From Nitrospiraceae bacterium (GTDB lineage: Bacteria; Nitrospirota; Nitrospiria; Nitrospirales; Nitrospiraceae): DNA of 64,000 bases. The translations under genes and the position numbers were made by a program. Position 1 is the first letter of the stretch, and the number at the start of each line of letters is the position of its first letter. Below, one piece after another: positions 8,468 to 17,439 of the stretch. A model generated the notes under the pieces. It did no database searches. It was not told the DNA's origin and saw nothing but the letters and a program-made list of their open reading frames with translations. The DNA is taken from the NCBI GenBank assembly GCA_019637075.1, contig JAHBWI010000001.1:496001-560000 (forward strand), written 5' to 3'.

Positions 8468-9010
8468 TCAGGATTTCATGCGGGGCAGCACATCGCCCAC
8501 GTGCACGGAGAAGGTACCCTGTTCCAGTTCCCGCACATACCGAGCCAACGCCTCGTGGACGACGGGAAACGCCAGCTCGTCCCAAGGGATGTCGCTGGGA
8601 CTGAACAGCCGGACATCGAGACTTTCGATGCCGGGCTTGAAGGCCTCCGTGCGCATCGCGCCGCGAAACAGCACATGCACTTGGCTGATCCTCGGCAGAC
8701 TGAAGACCGCATAGAGAGCAACCGCCTCGACTTCGGCGTTGGCTTCCTCCATGGTCTCACGGATTGCCGCCTGTTCCGTACTTTCGCCGATCTCCATGAA
8801 ACCGGCGGGAATCGTCCAGAGACCGGTGCGTGGTTCGATGGCACGCCGACACAACAGAATCCGGCCTTCCCATTCCGCGATGCAACCGGCCACCACTTTG
8901 GGATTCTGGTAGTGTATCGTTTGACAGGTGTCGCAGACGAACCGTGGCAGGTTGTCGCCCGGCGGCACCTTTTGCGAGAGCGCAGCTCCGCACTGACTGC
9001 AGAACTTCAT
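8468..9010 (-). CDS. zinc-ribbon NUDIX hydrolase
   Basis: The 180-aa protein begins with a zinc ribbon (MKFCSQCGAAL then VCDTCQ, two CxxC pairs) and continues into a NUDIX domain with the box GFMEIGESTEQAAIRETMEE (G-x5-E-x7-RE-x2-EE). This is the layout of NudC-like and ADP-ribose pyrophosphatase-like enzymes that hydrolyse NADH, ADP-ribose or related nucleotides. Start set at ATG 9010, where the zinc ribbon begins; an upstream extension is open but not protein-like. It diverges from the methyltransferase gene starting at 9038, leaving only 27 bases between the starts. Confidence 0.84.
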   Translation of the reverse strand: MKFCSQCGAALSQKVPPGDNLPRFVCDTCQTIHYQNPKVVAGCIAEWEGRILLCRRAIEPRTGLWTIPAGFMEIGESTEQAAIRETMEEANAEVEAVALYAVFSLPRISQVHVLFRGAMRTEAFKPGIESLDVRLFSPSDIPWDELAFPVVHEALARYVRELEQGTFSVHVGDVLPRMKS

Positions 9011-9037
9011 TGGGCCTCCCGGTGACGAGGATAGTGC

Positions 9038-10222
9038 ATGGATAGCACAAATTGGCAAATGTTTGCACCCTGCCCCCGCGGCTTGGAGCCGGTGCTGGCG
9101 GACGAGCTGCGCGCCCTCGGTGCAGAGTCGGTGCAGATGACGGCCGGCGGGGTGCAATTCCGCGGCTCACGGACGCTCTGCTGCCGCGTCAACCTGGAAA
9201 GCCGTATCGCCAGCCGCGTACTCTGGCAACTTTCGCGCATCCCCTACCGAAACGAGCAGGATCTCTACGACGCCGCGTTCGGCGTCCGATGGCAGGAGTG
9301 GTTCACCCCGCAACACACGATCAAGGTCAAAGTCAGCGCCCACCATTGCTCGTTGCGCAGCCTGGACTTTGTCACGCTCCGCATCAAGGACGCCGTCTGC
9401 GACCGTTTCCAACACAGTCGAGGCGGCAGGCCGAGTGTCGACACCCATACGCCCGATGTGCTGATCGCCGCCTACCTCGATCGGGACACCTGCACATTCT
9501 ATATCGACACGTCGGGCGAGCCCCTATTCAAACGGGGCTGGCGCAAATCGGCCGGAGAAGCTCCGCTGAGGGAGAACTTGGCTGCAGGCATCCTGAAACT
9601 CGCGGGATGGACTCCGGACACCGTCTTGTTCGATCCCATGTGCGGCAGCGGAACGTTCGTCGTCGAGGCGGCCCATATGGCGGCCGGCATCGCACCGGGA
9701 CTCGGCCGTACCTTCGCATTGGAGCGACTGCATTCCTTCGATCGCCGTCGCCTCGACGATCTCCGCGCCGCGCTTCGCACCTCAACCACCGCTCCCCAGA
9801 CCGGCATGATCCATGCCGCCGACAACAGTGAGGCCGCCATCCAGTCCATCCGCGCGAACCTCAATGCCGCGGGTCTTGTCCACGCGGTCACACTGCACCG
9901 CGGTGACGCCCTGGAGCAGCAGGCGCCGTCGGCATCCGGTATGCTCGTGACCAATCCACCGTATGGCCACCGCATGGGCAACGTCGACGAACTCGATACG
10001 TTCTATCCGAAGTTCGGCGACCGGCTGAAACAGCAATTTTCCGGCTGGACCGCCTTCATCCTCACCGCCGACATGAAATTACCCGGCAAACTCCGCTTGG
10101 CGCCCGCACGGCGAACTCCGTTGTTCAACGGCGCCATCGAATGCCGTCTCTTTGAATTTCGCATGGTCGCCGGCAGCCATCGCAAACCCAGGCCCGCCCA
10201 TCCCGACAACGCGCGCGTCTAG
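9038..10222 (+). CDS. THUMP-domain class I RNA methyltransferase (RlmL/TrmN-like)
   Basis: A 394-aa protein with an N-terminal ferredoxin-like/THUMP RNA-binding region (~residues 5-160) and a C-terminal Rossmann methyltransferase. SAM-binding motif I is DPMCGSGTFVVEAA, and the catalytic motif IV is TNPPYGHRMG, the N-P-P-Y signature of enzymes that methylate exocyclic amines such as guanine N2. The family includes RlmL (23S rRNA m2G2445) and TrmN/Trm14 (tRNA m2G6). Length fits the single-domain YpsC/RlmL-N group rather than the fused E. coli enzyme. The exact RNA target cannot be read from sequence. Confidence 0.85.
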   Translation: MDSTNWQMFAPCPRGLEPVLADELRALGAESVQMTAGGVQFRGSRTLCCRVNLESRIASRVLWQLSRIPYRNEQDLYDAAFGVRWQEWFTPQHTIKVKVSAHHCSLRSLDFVTLRIKDAVCDRFQHSRGGRPSVDTHTPDVLIAAYLDRDTCTFYIDTSGEPLFKRGWRKSAGEAPLRENLAAGILKLAGWTPDTVLFDPMCGSGTFVVEAAHMAAGIAPGLGRTFALERLHSFDRRRLDDLRAALRTSTTAPQTGMIHAADNSEAAIQSIRANLNAAGLVHAVTLHRGDALEQQAPSASGMLVTNPPYGHRMGNVDELDTFYPKFGDRLKQQFSGWTAFILTADMKLPGKLRLAPARRTPLFNGAIECRLFEFRMVAGSHRKPRPAHPDNARV

Positions 10223-10328
10223 TTACCCGACCTCTTCCGACGATCGTCAGGCTCGGATCACGCGCTTCTACGTATACGTATTGCCACCAAACGACTGTCC
10301 CGATCTGACACAACCCCTGGTAAAAACC

Positions 10329-10357
10329 TTGACAGACGCGTCACGGGCTTCTATTTT
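10329..10357 (+). promoter_or_regulatory. sigma-70-like promoter of the trehalose synthase gene
   Basis: TTGACA, 17 bases, TATTTT, at the ideal spacing and 55 bases upstream of the otsA-like start at 10412. The surroundings (TGGTAAAAACC before it) are locally AT-rich for this genome. One of the clearest promoters in the window. Confidence 0.7.
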
Positions 10358-10411
10358 GAAATCACCGGCCCGCGCGCTTGCGTCAGCCGAACACCATCTT
10401 GTCGGAGGGTC

Positions 10412-11938
10412 ATGAGCCTGTCCCACGTCCCAAGCGAACAACTGCAGCCGCATCACGACCTGGCGTTGTCACGGTTGATCCTCGTGTCGAACCGCGAACC
10501 TTACGAACATCGGCTCCTGAAAAGTCGGTTGATCTGGGAAAAGACCTCGGGGGGATTGACCTCGGCGTTGGATCCGGTCATGCGCCGCATGGGCGGAACT
10601 TGGATCGCCTGGGGAAGCGGAAAGGCCGACCGGGAGGTCGTGGATAAAGACATGGTGGTGGAAGTACCGCCGGACGCCCCGACCTATCGACTGCGCCGCG
10701 TCTGGCTGGAGTCCAACGAGGTCAAGGGTGGATATCAGGGCTATTCCAATCAGGTACTCTGGCCGCTGTGCCACATCACATTGGATCGGGTCGTGTACCG
10801 GAAAGCATTTTGGCACGCCTATCAGACCATGAATGCCCGTTTCGCGGAAGCAGTGCTGGACGAAATCCGAGGCAAGTCCGGGCTGGTGTGGGTCCATGAC
10901 TTTCATCTCGCGTTGCTCCCGGGACTGATCAAGGCTTCTCTGCCGAACCAACGCGTCGCCTCCTTTTGGCACACTCCCTGGCCTGGCCCCGACGTCTTTC
11001 GCATTCTTCCCGAACGGCGTGAGCTGCTCGAATCCCTCCTCGCCAACGACGTCCTCATGTTTCAAACGCCGAGCTTTCTCCATGCGTTCGTGGAATGTGT
11101 GCGTGAGTTTCTCGACGTGGACGTGGACAGCGATGGTCAACGCGTGGAGTACCGCGGACACGTCACCCGGCTCGTCGCGCACCCGATCAGCATCGGCTAC
11201 CAGGAACTGTCGGAACGGGCCCGGTCCGGCTCCGTCGAGCGCGCGATGGACGTGCTCCGCAAGCTGCACGTTTTCCATCCCGAAACTCGCATCGGACTGG
11301 GAGTCGATCGGTTGGACTACACGAAAGGCCTGCTCAAGCGCTTTTGGGCCATCGATGCCTTCTTCGAGCAATACCCGCAATACCGAGGCAAATTCACCTT
11401 CATTCAAATCGCCGTCCCGACCCGCGGAGACGTGGATGCCTATCGCGACTATCGTGAGCTGATCAGAGAAACCGTTGAGGACATCAACAAGCGCTACAGT
11501 TACGTCACGGGACTCGGCAGCCCGGACGCGGCGCGTTGGCGCCCGATCGAGCTGCGGGAAGGCCGCATCGGAATCGATACCCTGGCCGCCTACTACCGGA
11601 TGGCGGACTTGGCGCTCGTCAGTTCGGTGTATGACGGCATGAACCTGGTGGCCAAGGAATACGTGGCCTGCCAGGTGGAGGAAGACGGTGTCCTGCTCGT
11701 GAGCCAGATGGCCGGCGCGGCCGAAGAAATGACCGACGCCCTCGTCATCAATCCCTACGATCCCGAGGGGGTAGCCGATACGATTCGACAGGCCCTGGAG
11801 ATGCCCGAGGCAGAACGACGTCAACGCATGAGACGTATGCGTACCCATCTTGAGACCCACGACATTCGGGCATGGGCCGATGCCTGTTTGCGGGATGCCG
11901 GCCTCTTGCCCCCGGAAGACGCTCCGTCTATCCTGTAA
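10412..11938 (+). CDS. otsA: trehalose-6-phosphate synthase family glycosyltransferase (GT20)
   Basis: 508 aa with the GT20 hallmarks: LVSNREPYEH near the N-terminus, GGLTSALDP, HDFHLALLPG, FWHTPWPGPDVFRILP, GVDRLDYTKG, and DGMNLVAKEYVACQ near the C-terminus. OtsA makes trehalose-6-phosphate from UDP-glucose and glucose-6-phosphate, an osmo- and stress-protectant route. The related glucosylglycerol-phosphate synthase (GgpS) belongs to the same family and cannot be excluded. No OtsB-type phosphatase lies next to it. A good sigma-70 promoter precedes it. The next frame overlaps its 3' end. Confidence 0.85.
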   Translation: MSLSHVPSEQLQPHHDLALSRLILVSNREPYEHRLLKSRLIWEKTSGGLTSALDPVMRRMGGTWIAWGSGKADREVVDKDMVVEVPPDAPTYRLRRVWLESNEVKGGYQGYSNQVLWPLCHITLDRVVYRKAFWHAYQTMNARFAEAVLDEIRGKSGLVWVHDFHLALLPGLIKASLPNQRVASFWHTPWPGPDVFRILPERRELLESLLANDVLMFQTPSFLHAFVECVREFLDVDVDSDGQRVEYRGHVTRLVAHPISIGYQELSERARSGSVERAMDVLRKLHVFHPETRIGLGVDRLDYTKGLLKRFWAIDAFFEQYPQYRGKFTFIQIAVPTRGDVDAYRDYRELIRETVEDINKRYSYVTGLGSPDAARWRPIELREGRIGIDTLAAYYRMADLALVSSVYDGMNLVAKEYVACQVEEDGVLLVSQMAGAAEEMTDALVINPYDPEGVADTIRQALEMPEAERRQRMRRMRTHLETHDIRAWADACLRDAGLLPPEDAPSIL

Positions 11939-14058
11939 CGACCGGCGAATGTCGGTCGTTGCGAGGACTGTTTATCCCTACGACATTTCACAGAGTCCGC
12001 TGTGGCCTGCCTGGAGGCTCCGGCCTGGGGCGGCGCTCTCCAAGCGGCTTCTCCGGATGGGCCACGCTTCCATTGCTGGTGATAATCTTGGCTGCGACCG
12101 GCTGCGCCGGCCTTTCAGGACTGTTTGCGAAGTCCAGCCAGGCCGAGCGCCCTCCCGACCGGCGAAGCCAGGCGATCCTTCCCCGTCTTCACCCCACCCT
12201 GACCGCCGATCTGAACGACAACCTGGGGCAGCACCTATCCGAGGTGAGAAAAGCCCTGGCGGAGCAGGCCGGGAAACCGGCCCAGCTCAAACGTGACCTC
12301 GCGCGCAAGGTCCTGGCCGATCCACTGGACGGCTTAACGGTCGTGGAACATACAGGCCTTCAGGCGATGGATGCGGCTGAATCGGGAGTCGATGGCCTAG
12401 CCGGTGTCATCGATGTGTTGGAAGGCGCAGTCGACCAAACCGGCAGTACCTTTCAGCCGTTGACGTTTCCTGCAGTCCCGGTGAGTGAAGCGCTGCTCGA
12501 GTTCGTGACGACGATCTTGGAGCGGGCCCATCAGGATCGCGAACGCGCACTCAGGCACCTGTCGCCTCAAGATCGGGAGTGGTTATTCGCGCAAGCTGAA
12601 CGGATCGCCCTGCATTTTGTGCCGCAGCTCACGCTGCCGGCCCATGCCCAGGAAGCGGAAGCGACGGCTCGCTTTGCCGCGCTCGTAGCCCAACAGATCG
12701 ACTATCCCTTGCTGATCTCAGCTGCGCAGCGTCTGGCGCGGTTGGGCAATCACAAATTTTTGAAGCAGCTCGAACTCGCGTTCCAGGGACGGAAACCGAT
12801 TCCCAATCCTCCGGCCGGTGTGACCGGCGACGTGTTGCTGTCTCATCAAACCTCTTACGGCCTGATCCTCATCGGCGGCGCCGGCCCCAACAGCTATGTC
12901 TTGGAGAAAGGGGCCGCCTTGATCATCGACCTGGGCGGCAACGACACCTACCGAGGGATGGTCGGCGCAAGCCCGAACACGGACCTCGGAAACAGTGTCG
13001 TCGTCGACCTCGGGGGCAACGATACCTATCAGACCACCACCCTCGGCTTGGCAACCGGCCGACTCGGTATCGGGCTGGTGATCGACCACGGGGGCGACGA
13101 TACCTATCAACTTGCCCCGGGGTCCGGCGGCACAGGGCTGGCCGGGATCGGCGTGCTGTTCGACGGAGGCGGGCATGACGTCTACGAAGGCAGCCGCTTC
13201 ACGCAGGGGGCGGGCTTGGCTGGACTCGGCCTCCTCATCGACCTATCAGGCAACGATCGATACCGAAGTCATGGTTACGCGATGGGGTTCGGTGGTCCCC
13301 TCGGGGCAGGCGCCCTGCTGGACATGACGGGAAACGATTCCTATGTCTGTGGAGACAAATACCCCAGCGCCTACAATGCGGCAGACGCACCCGACGCAAA
13401 ACCGACCGATCCCGCTTTTCAATATGACTGTTTCGGCATGGGCGCCGGCGTGGGGCTGCGGATCTTGGGCAAAGCCGGCTCACCCGCCCCCAACAACCTC
13501 GCGGGCGGATTGGGGATGTTGCTCGACGTGGATGGCGACGATCGATACCACAGTGCCAACTTCGCACAGGGCCACGGCTACTTTTTCGGTATCGGCGCGG
13601 CGCTGGACTTAAACGGCGACGACGATCACCAGGGAGCCCGCTATGGCCACGGCAGCAGCGCCCATGCCGGAATCGGCTTGATGGTCGATTACCAGGGCAA
13701 GGACCGCTATGGCTCGAAAGGCCCCTTCTATAATGGAGGGACTGCGTGGGACAGGAGCGTCGCCCTCGGCATTGACGGTGGGCAAAGCAGTGACCTCTAC
13801 GACCTTCCGGCCTCAACGGGACTCGGCATGGGCGACCACGGGGGATGGGGCCTGTTCGTGGAGGAAGGCGGCGCGGATCAATATGCCATCAAGCGAGGGC
13901 TCGGCATCGGTTCGGATGGGAGCATTGGAGCTTTTATCGACTTAGAAGGCCGTGACGACTATAGCTCCGTCCCGCCCCCAGCCCCGGGAACTCACCCGGA
14001 ACGCCTCAATCGTAAGACTTACTTGGAATCTCCGGGCAGCCTCTTCATCGATCGCTGA
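11872..14058 (+). CDS. lipoprotein-like protein with GGNDxY (RTX-like) repeats
   Basis: The frame is open from ATG 11872, which overlaps the otsA end by 67 bases; the true start may be a later non-ATG codon, because a signal sequence with lipobox (LLVIILAATGC) begins near residue 65. Residues ~90-330 are helical. From ~350 to the end, short units of the type DLGGNDTY, DHGGDDTY, DGGGHDVY, DLSGNDRY, DVDGDDRY and DYQGKDRY recur every 25-45 residues with glycine-rich strands between. These recall calcium-binding RTX nonapeptides or a beta-helix. I do not know a named family. Envelope location is inferred from the lipobox. Confidence 0.72.
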   Translation: MGRCLFAGCRPLAPGRRSVYPVTTGECRSLRGLFIPTTFHRVRCGLPGGSGLGRRSPSGFSGWATLPLLVIILAATGCAGLSGLFAKSSQAERPPDRRSQAILPRLHPTLTADLNDNLGQHLSEVRKALAEQAGKPAQLKRDLARKVLADPLDGLTVVEHTGLQAMDAAESGVDGLAGVIDVLEGAVDQTGSTFQPLTFPAVPVSEALLEFVTTILERAHQDRERALRHLSPQDREWLFAQAERIALHFVPQLTLPAHAQEAEATARFAALVAQQIDYPLLISAAQRLARLGNHKFLKQLELAFQGRKPIPNPPAGVTGDVLLSHQTSYGLILIGGAGPNSYVLEKGAALIIDLGGNDTYRGMVGASPNTDLGNSVVVDLGGNDTYQTTTLGLATGRLGIGLVIDHGGDDTYQLAPGSGGTGLAGIGVLFDGGGHDVYEGSRFTQGAGLAGLGLLIDLSGNDRYRSHGYAMGFGGPLGAGALLDMTGNDSYVCGDKYPSAYNAADAPDAKPTDPAFQYDCFGMGAGVGLRILGKAGSPAPNNLAGGLGMLLDVDGDDRYHSANFAQGHGYFFGIGAALDLNGDDDHQGARYGHGSSAHAGIGLMVDYQGKDRYGSKGPFYNGGTAWDRSVALGIDGGQSSDLYDLPASTGLGMGDHGGWGLFVEEGGADQYAIKRGLGIGSDGSIGAFIDLEGRDDYSSVPPPAPGTHPERLNRKTYLESPGSLFIDR

Positions 14059-14192
14059 CCAACGCCGTAACGGTCGCGCGCGCTTCGGAATCAGAGACTG
14101 CGCACGTTCACATCCGCTACCAACCGCCGTTGTCGACAGTCAAGCTTCCAGCTTCGACTCCCATGAGAATTTTCTCTCCCGCTCGTCACAAC

Positions 14193-14220
14193 TTGACTCA
14201 CTTTCCACTGTGGCTATCTT
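14193..14220 (+). promoter_or_regulatory. possible sigma-70 promoter of lon
   Basis: TTGACT, 16 bases, TATCTT, about 90 bases before the chosen lon start. It lies inside the upstream open extension of the lon frame, which argues that translation starts downstream of it. No heat-shock sigma-32 or CIRCE element was noticed. Confidence 0.45.
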
Positions 14221-14309
14221 CTTTTCTCAAGTGGCAGATGCGCCTCGAAAGTGAAGGCGTATGCGGTGACGAGTCGATTGTCCCGCCCGATTGCCCAATG
14301 GAGGACGAC

Positions 14310-16706
14310 ATGCACGAAGCGGATACAGCGATTCTGACGAATCTTCCCGTGTTGCCGGTGAAACGGACGGTGCTCTTCCCGGGGGTCCTCATGCCCCTGA
14401 CGGTCGGACGGGACCGTTCCGTGGCCGCAGTTGAGGCAGCCCTCCGCACGGAGGACAAGACAATCCTGGTCGTGGCGCAGCGGGATGCGCAACTGGAAGC
14501 GCCGGGCCAAGACGAGCTCTATTCCATCGGAACGAGGGCAGTCATCAAGCAGACCGCCCGAGCGCCGGAAGGACATTATAACGTCCTGATCCAAGGGCTC
14601 GATCGTTGCGTGCTGCTCAAGGTGAATGAAGAGGAAGGCTTTCTCCAGGCAAGGGTCAGGCAGCTGCCCCCGATGACCGATCGAGGGACGGAGGTCGAAG
14701 CGCTGCACCGCGCCATCCTCGACATCATCAAGGAGTTGCCCAAGCTGATCCAGACTCCAGGCGTTCACGAAGCGGTGTCGGCCCTCGGGTCCGAGGAAGA
14801 TCCTGTCGTGCTGGCCTATCGCCTGGCGTCCCTGCTGAACTTGACCCTGGACGGCGAACAGCAACTGCTGGAAGCCACGACCCGTGGCGATTTGCTGCGC
14901 GCGCTGTACGCCGCCCTGTCACGCGAGGTCCAGATTCTCCAGCTCCGCGACAAGATCGCAAGCGAAGCCCGCGAGAAACTGGGCAAGACGCAGCGGGAGT
15001 ATCTGTTGCGCGAGCAAATGAAAGCCATTCAGCAGGAACTCGGCGAGTCTGAGGACGACGAGAGCGAGCTGGGGACGCTGCGGAAAAAGCTTCAAGAGGC
15101 GGATCTTCCGGAGCATGTGCGGAAGGAGACGGATCGCGAACTTGCACGCCTCGCGAAGATACCTGCGGCATCGCCGGATCACCAAGTCATTCGCACGTAC
15201 CTCGAACTCGTGCTCGAATTGCCCTGGAAGAAGTACTCGGAGGACCACCTCGACCTGGCGAAGGTCCGGCAGGTCCTGGAAGAGGATCACTACGGCATCA
15301 AGGAAGTGAAGGAACGCATCGTCGAACACCTGGCGGTCTTGAAGCTAAACCCGACGGCCAAGGCGCCGATCCTCTGCCTCGTCGGCCCGCCCGGCGTCGG
15401 CAAGACCAGCCTGGGGCAATCCATCGCCCGCGCGATGGGACGCGCCTTCGAGCGGTTCAGCCTGGGCGGCGTCCATGACGAAGCGGAATTGCGCGGCCAT
15501 CGCCGGACGTACGTCGGCGCACTGCCGGGCCGGATCGTCCAGGCCATGCGGCGCGCGGGCGTCAGCAATCCCGTCCTGATGCTCGACGAAGTAGACAAGA
15601 TGGGGCGCGACTTCCGAGGCGATCCCGCGGCCGCGCTGTTGGAAATTCTCGATCCGGCGCAGAACCACACGTTCCGTGATCACTACCTGGATCTGCCGTT
15701 CGATCTGTCGAAGGTGTTCTTCATCACGACCGCGAACACCCTCGACACGATCAGCCAGCCCCTGTTGGACCGGATGGAAATCATCCGGCTCCAGGGCTAT
15801 AGCGAGCGGGAGAAAGCCGAGATCGCGCGGCGATACCTCTGGCCGCGACGGCTGAAAGAATCAGGCTTGAACGCGGAACAGGCGTTGCTCTCGGACGAGG
15901 TGTTGAATCTCGTCATCAGCCGCTACACGCGAGAAGCCGGTGTCCGGCAACTCGAACAGATGCTGGGGCGGTTGACGAGAAAAGTGGCGTTGACCTTCGC
16001 GGACCTGCCCGAAGGCGCCGAACGTGCGCCCGTGTCCATCCAACCGGACCTCCTCGGCGAATGGCTCGGCTCCGAGCGGTTCATGCCGGAAGAAGCGCGG
16101 AAGAACCTGCCGCCCGGCGTGGCTACAGGCCTGGCCTGGACACCGACCGGCGGCGACGTGCTCTACATCGAGACGACCTTGCTGCCCGGCAGCCATGAGC
16201 TGACGTTGACAGGACAGCTGGGCGACGTGATGCAGGAATCGGCGCGCGCGGCCCGAAGCTATCTCTGGTCGCACGCCGAAAGCATGGGGCTCGACATTTC
16301 GCGGTTCAAACGGAACGGTGTCCACATTCACGTGCCGTCGGGCGCCATTCCGAAGGACGGGCCGTCTGCCGGCATCACCATGGCCACGGCGCTGGCATCG
16401 GCCTACGTCGGCAAAGCGGTGCGGAGCGACACGGCCATGACGGGCGAGATCAGCTTAAGCGGATTGGTCCTGCCGGTCGGCGGAATCAAGGAGAAGGTGC
16501 TGGCCGCGCATCGCGCGGGCATTCGCCGGATCATTCTGCCGAAGGCGAACCAGAAGGATTTGAAGGACGTGCCGCAGGAAGTGCGGGACGAATTGACCTT
16601 CATCCTGGCCGAGCGGATCGAAGAAGTCCTGCCGGCGGCATTCAACAAGGATGTCGAGGCAACGACGGACCGACCTGAACGGCTCACAACATCAGCCGCA
16701 TCGTAA
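14310..16706 (+). CDS. lon: ATP-dependent protease Lon
   Basis: Start chosen at ATG 14310, which has GGAGG five bases upstream and gives 798 aa, the usual Lon size. The N-terminal substrate-binding domain begins LPVLPVKRTVLFPGVLMPL. The AAA+ module has Walker A GPPGVGKTS, Walker B VLMLDEVDK and sensor-1 FITTAN. The C-terminal protease has the catalytic Ser in KDGPSAGIT and Lys in GGIKEKVLAAHRAGI. Lon degrades damaged and regulatory proteins in the cytosol. The gene is complete and unremarkable, with a short GC hairpin just after the stop. Confidence 0.96.
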   Translation: MHEADTAILTNLPVLPVKRTVLFPGVLMPLTVGRDRSVAAVEAALRTEDKTILVVAQRDAQLEAPGQDELYSIGTRAVIKQTARAPEGHYNVLIQGLDRCVLLKVNEEEGFLQARVRQLPPMTDRGTEVEALHRAILDIIKELPKLIQTPGVHEAVSALGSEEDPVVLAYRLASLLNLTLDGEQQLLEATTRGDLLRALYAALSREVQILQLRDKIASEAREKLGKTQREYLLREQMKAIQQELGESEDDESELGTLRKKLQEADLPEHVRKETDRELARLAKIPAASPDHQVIRTYLELVLELPWKKYSEDHLDLAKVRQVLEEDHYGIKEVKERIVEHLAVLKLNPTAKAPILCLVGPPGVGKTSLGQSIARAMGRAFERFSLGGVHDEAELRGHRRTYVGALPGRIVQAMRRAGVSNPVLMLDEVDKMGRDFRGDPAAALLEILDPAQNHTFRDHYLDLPFDLSKVFFITTANTLDTISQPLLDRMEIIRLQGYSEREKAEIARRYLWPRRLKESGLNAEQALLSDEVLNLVISRYTREAGVRQLEQMLGRLTRKVALTFADLPEGAERAPVSIQPDLLGEWLGSERFMPEEARKNLPPGVATGLAWTPTGGDVLYIETTLLPGSHELTLTGQLGDVMQESARAARSYLWSHAESMGLDISRFKRNGVHIHVPSGAIPKDGPSAGITMATALASAYVGKAVRSDTAMTGEISLSGLVLPVGGIKEKVLAAHRAGIRRIILPKANQKDLKDVPQEVRDELTFILAERIEEVLPAAFNKDVEATTDRPERLTTSAAS

Positions 16707-16714
16707 GGGCACGA

Positions 16715-16736
16715 GGCCCCGGCGCAAGCCGGGGCC
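16715..16736 (+). terminator. GC hairpin after lon
   Basis: GGCCCCGG, six bases, CCGGGGCC starting 9 bases after the lon stop. No T-run follows (TTACCC), so termination would be weak or factor-assisted. Confidence 0.45.
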
Positions 16737-16789
16737 TTACCCTATCGGATCAAGACGCATCAACTTCTCCCCAATTTGCATCCAAGCTC

Positions 16790-17132
16790 AACAACGATTC
16801 CTGACAACATTACGTCTTCTCTATACCAGACGCCCATATACGAAGACCGATTGGTATTGCTCTGTGACAAGCCTGGCCCTAAAAAGGATACTGATTTCAA
16901 GAAGTTCCGAGGAGGATAGCCTGGATTGCAGGACGGGGATCAGATATTCGTTCTGGATACTGAGAGCCTAGAAAAGTCATACCCTACTCCTTGGAAACAG
17001 TCTGTGTCAGAAGCAAAGGCGATGAGTGGTAAGACTAAGTTAGAACTAGCGGTGAGTGTGGGCGACAACATCTCAAAGGAACAAATTGCATTTAAAATGC
17101 CAACGGTATACGGCGCCTTGCAGAAAGCCTGA
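16790..17132 (+). pseudogene. possible decayed reading frame
   Basis: Base composition falls here relative to lon. One frame reads in protein-like fashion (LYQTPIYEDRLVLLCDKPG, later QIFVLDTESLEKSY and ending YGALQKA) but is broken by an in-frame TAG at 16917-16919 and has no start. I recognise no family. It may be a remnant carried in with the SRA-HNH gene or the IS110 fragment next to it; it may also be chance. Confidence 0.3.
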
Positions 17133-17199
17133 AATAAAGCACACCGTTAGGTGTTTAGAACCATGGATCGGGAAAAAGTGTTAGCAACTGTCTTGGGCT

Positions 17200-17413
17200 T
17201 TAAGCATAGAATGCGACCAGTTGCCGCCAGGGAGTCCGATGTTTCATCATCGCACTGAGGATCGTCAGGAACTTGCACATCCAGGCGCCGAGTGCCACCT
17301 TACACTATGCGTCTCACTCGGTCTGCCCCCCTGTCGCGATTGAGTGGCGAGATGCCGACGAGGACGGCGATTCGCTTGTTCGTCAATGAGCCCAGTTCCG
17401 AAAGACTGGCCAT
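17200..17413 (-). pseudogene. remnant of an IS110-family transposase C-terminus
   Basis: On the minus strand, 17200-17302 reads KVALGAWMCKFLTILSAMM followed by KHRTPWR and a stop, which matches the conserved end of IS110/IS116/IS902 transposases. A second piece at ~17303-17413, in another frame, reads SELGSLTNKRIAVLVGISPL then NRDRG, matching the ELGxLxxKxIAxLVGxxPxNxDSG block that lies upstream of that end in the family. The ~60 residues expected between them are missing, as is the DEDD domain. It is an internally deleted, frameshifted fragment. No terminal repeats are visible. Confidence 0.65.
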
Positions 17414-17439
17414 CAGGGTCGAGGACAACGAATCTTTAC

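Noticed and set aside
10469..11860. 463-aa open frame antisense to the trehalose synthase gene
   Set aside because: It mirrors the codon structure of the GT20 gene, has no ribosome binding site and no recognisable motif; other long antisense frames (22236-23198, 34524-35804, 38514-39656, 41739-42977, 44330-45436, 55570-56886, 59452-60240) were dropped for the same reason.
13235..13816. 193-aa Arg/Pro-rich frame antisense to the GGNDxY-repeat gene
   Set aside because: Shadow of the Gly/Asp-rich repeats; no coding features.
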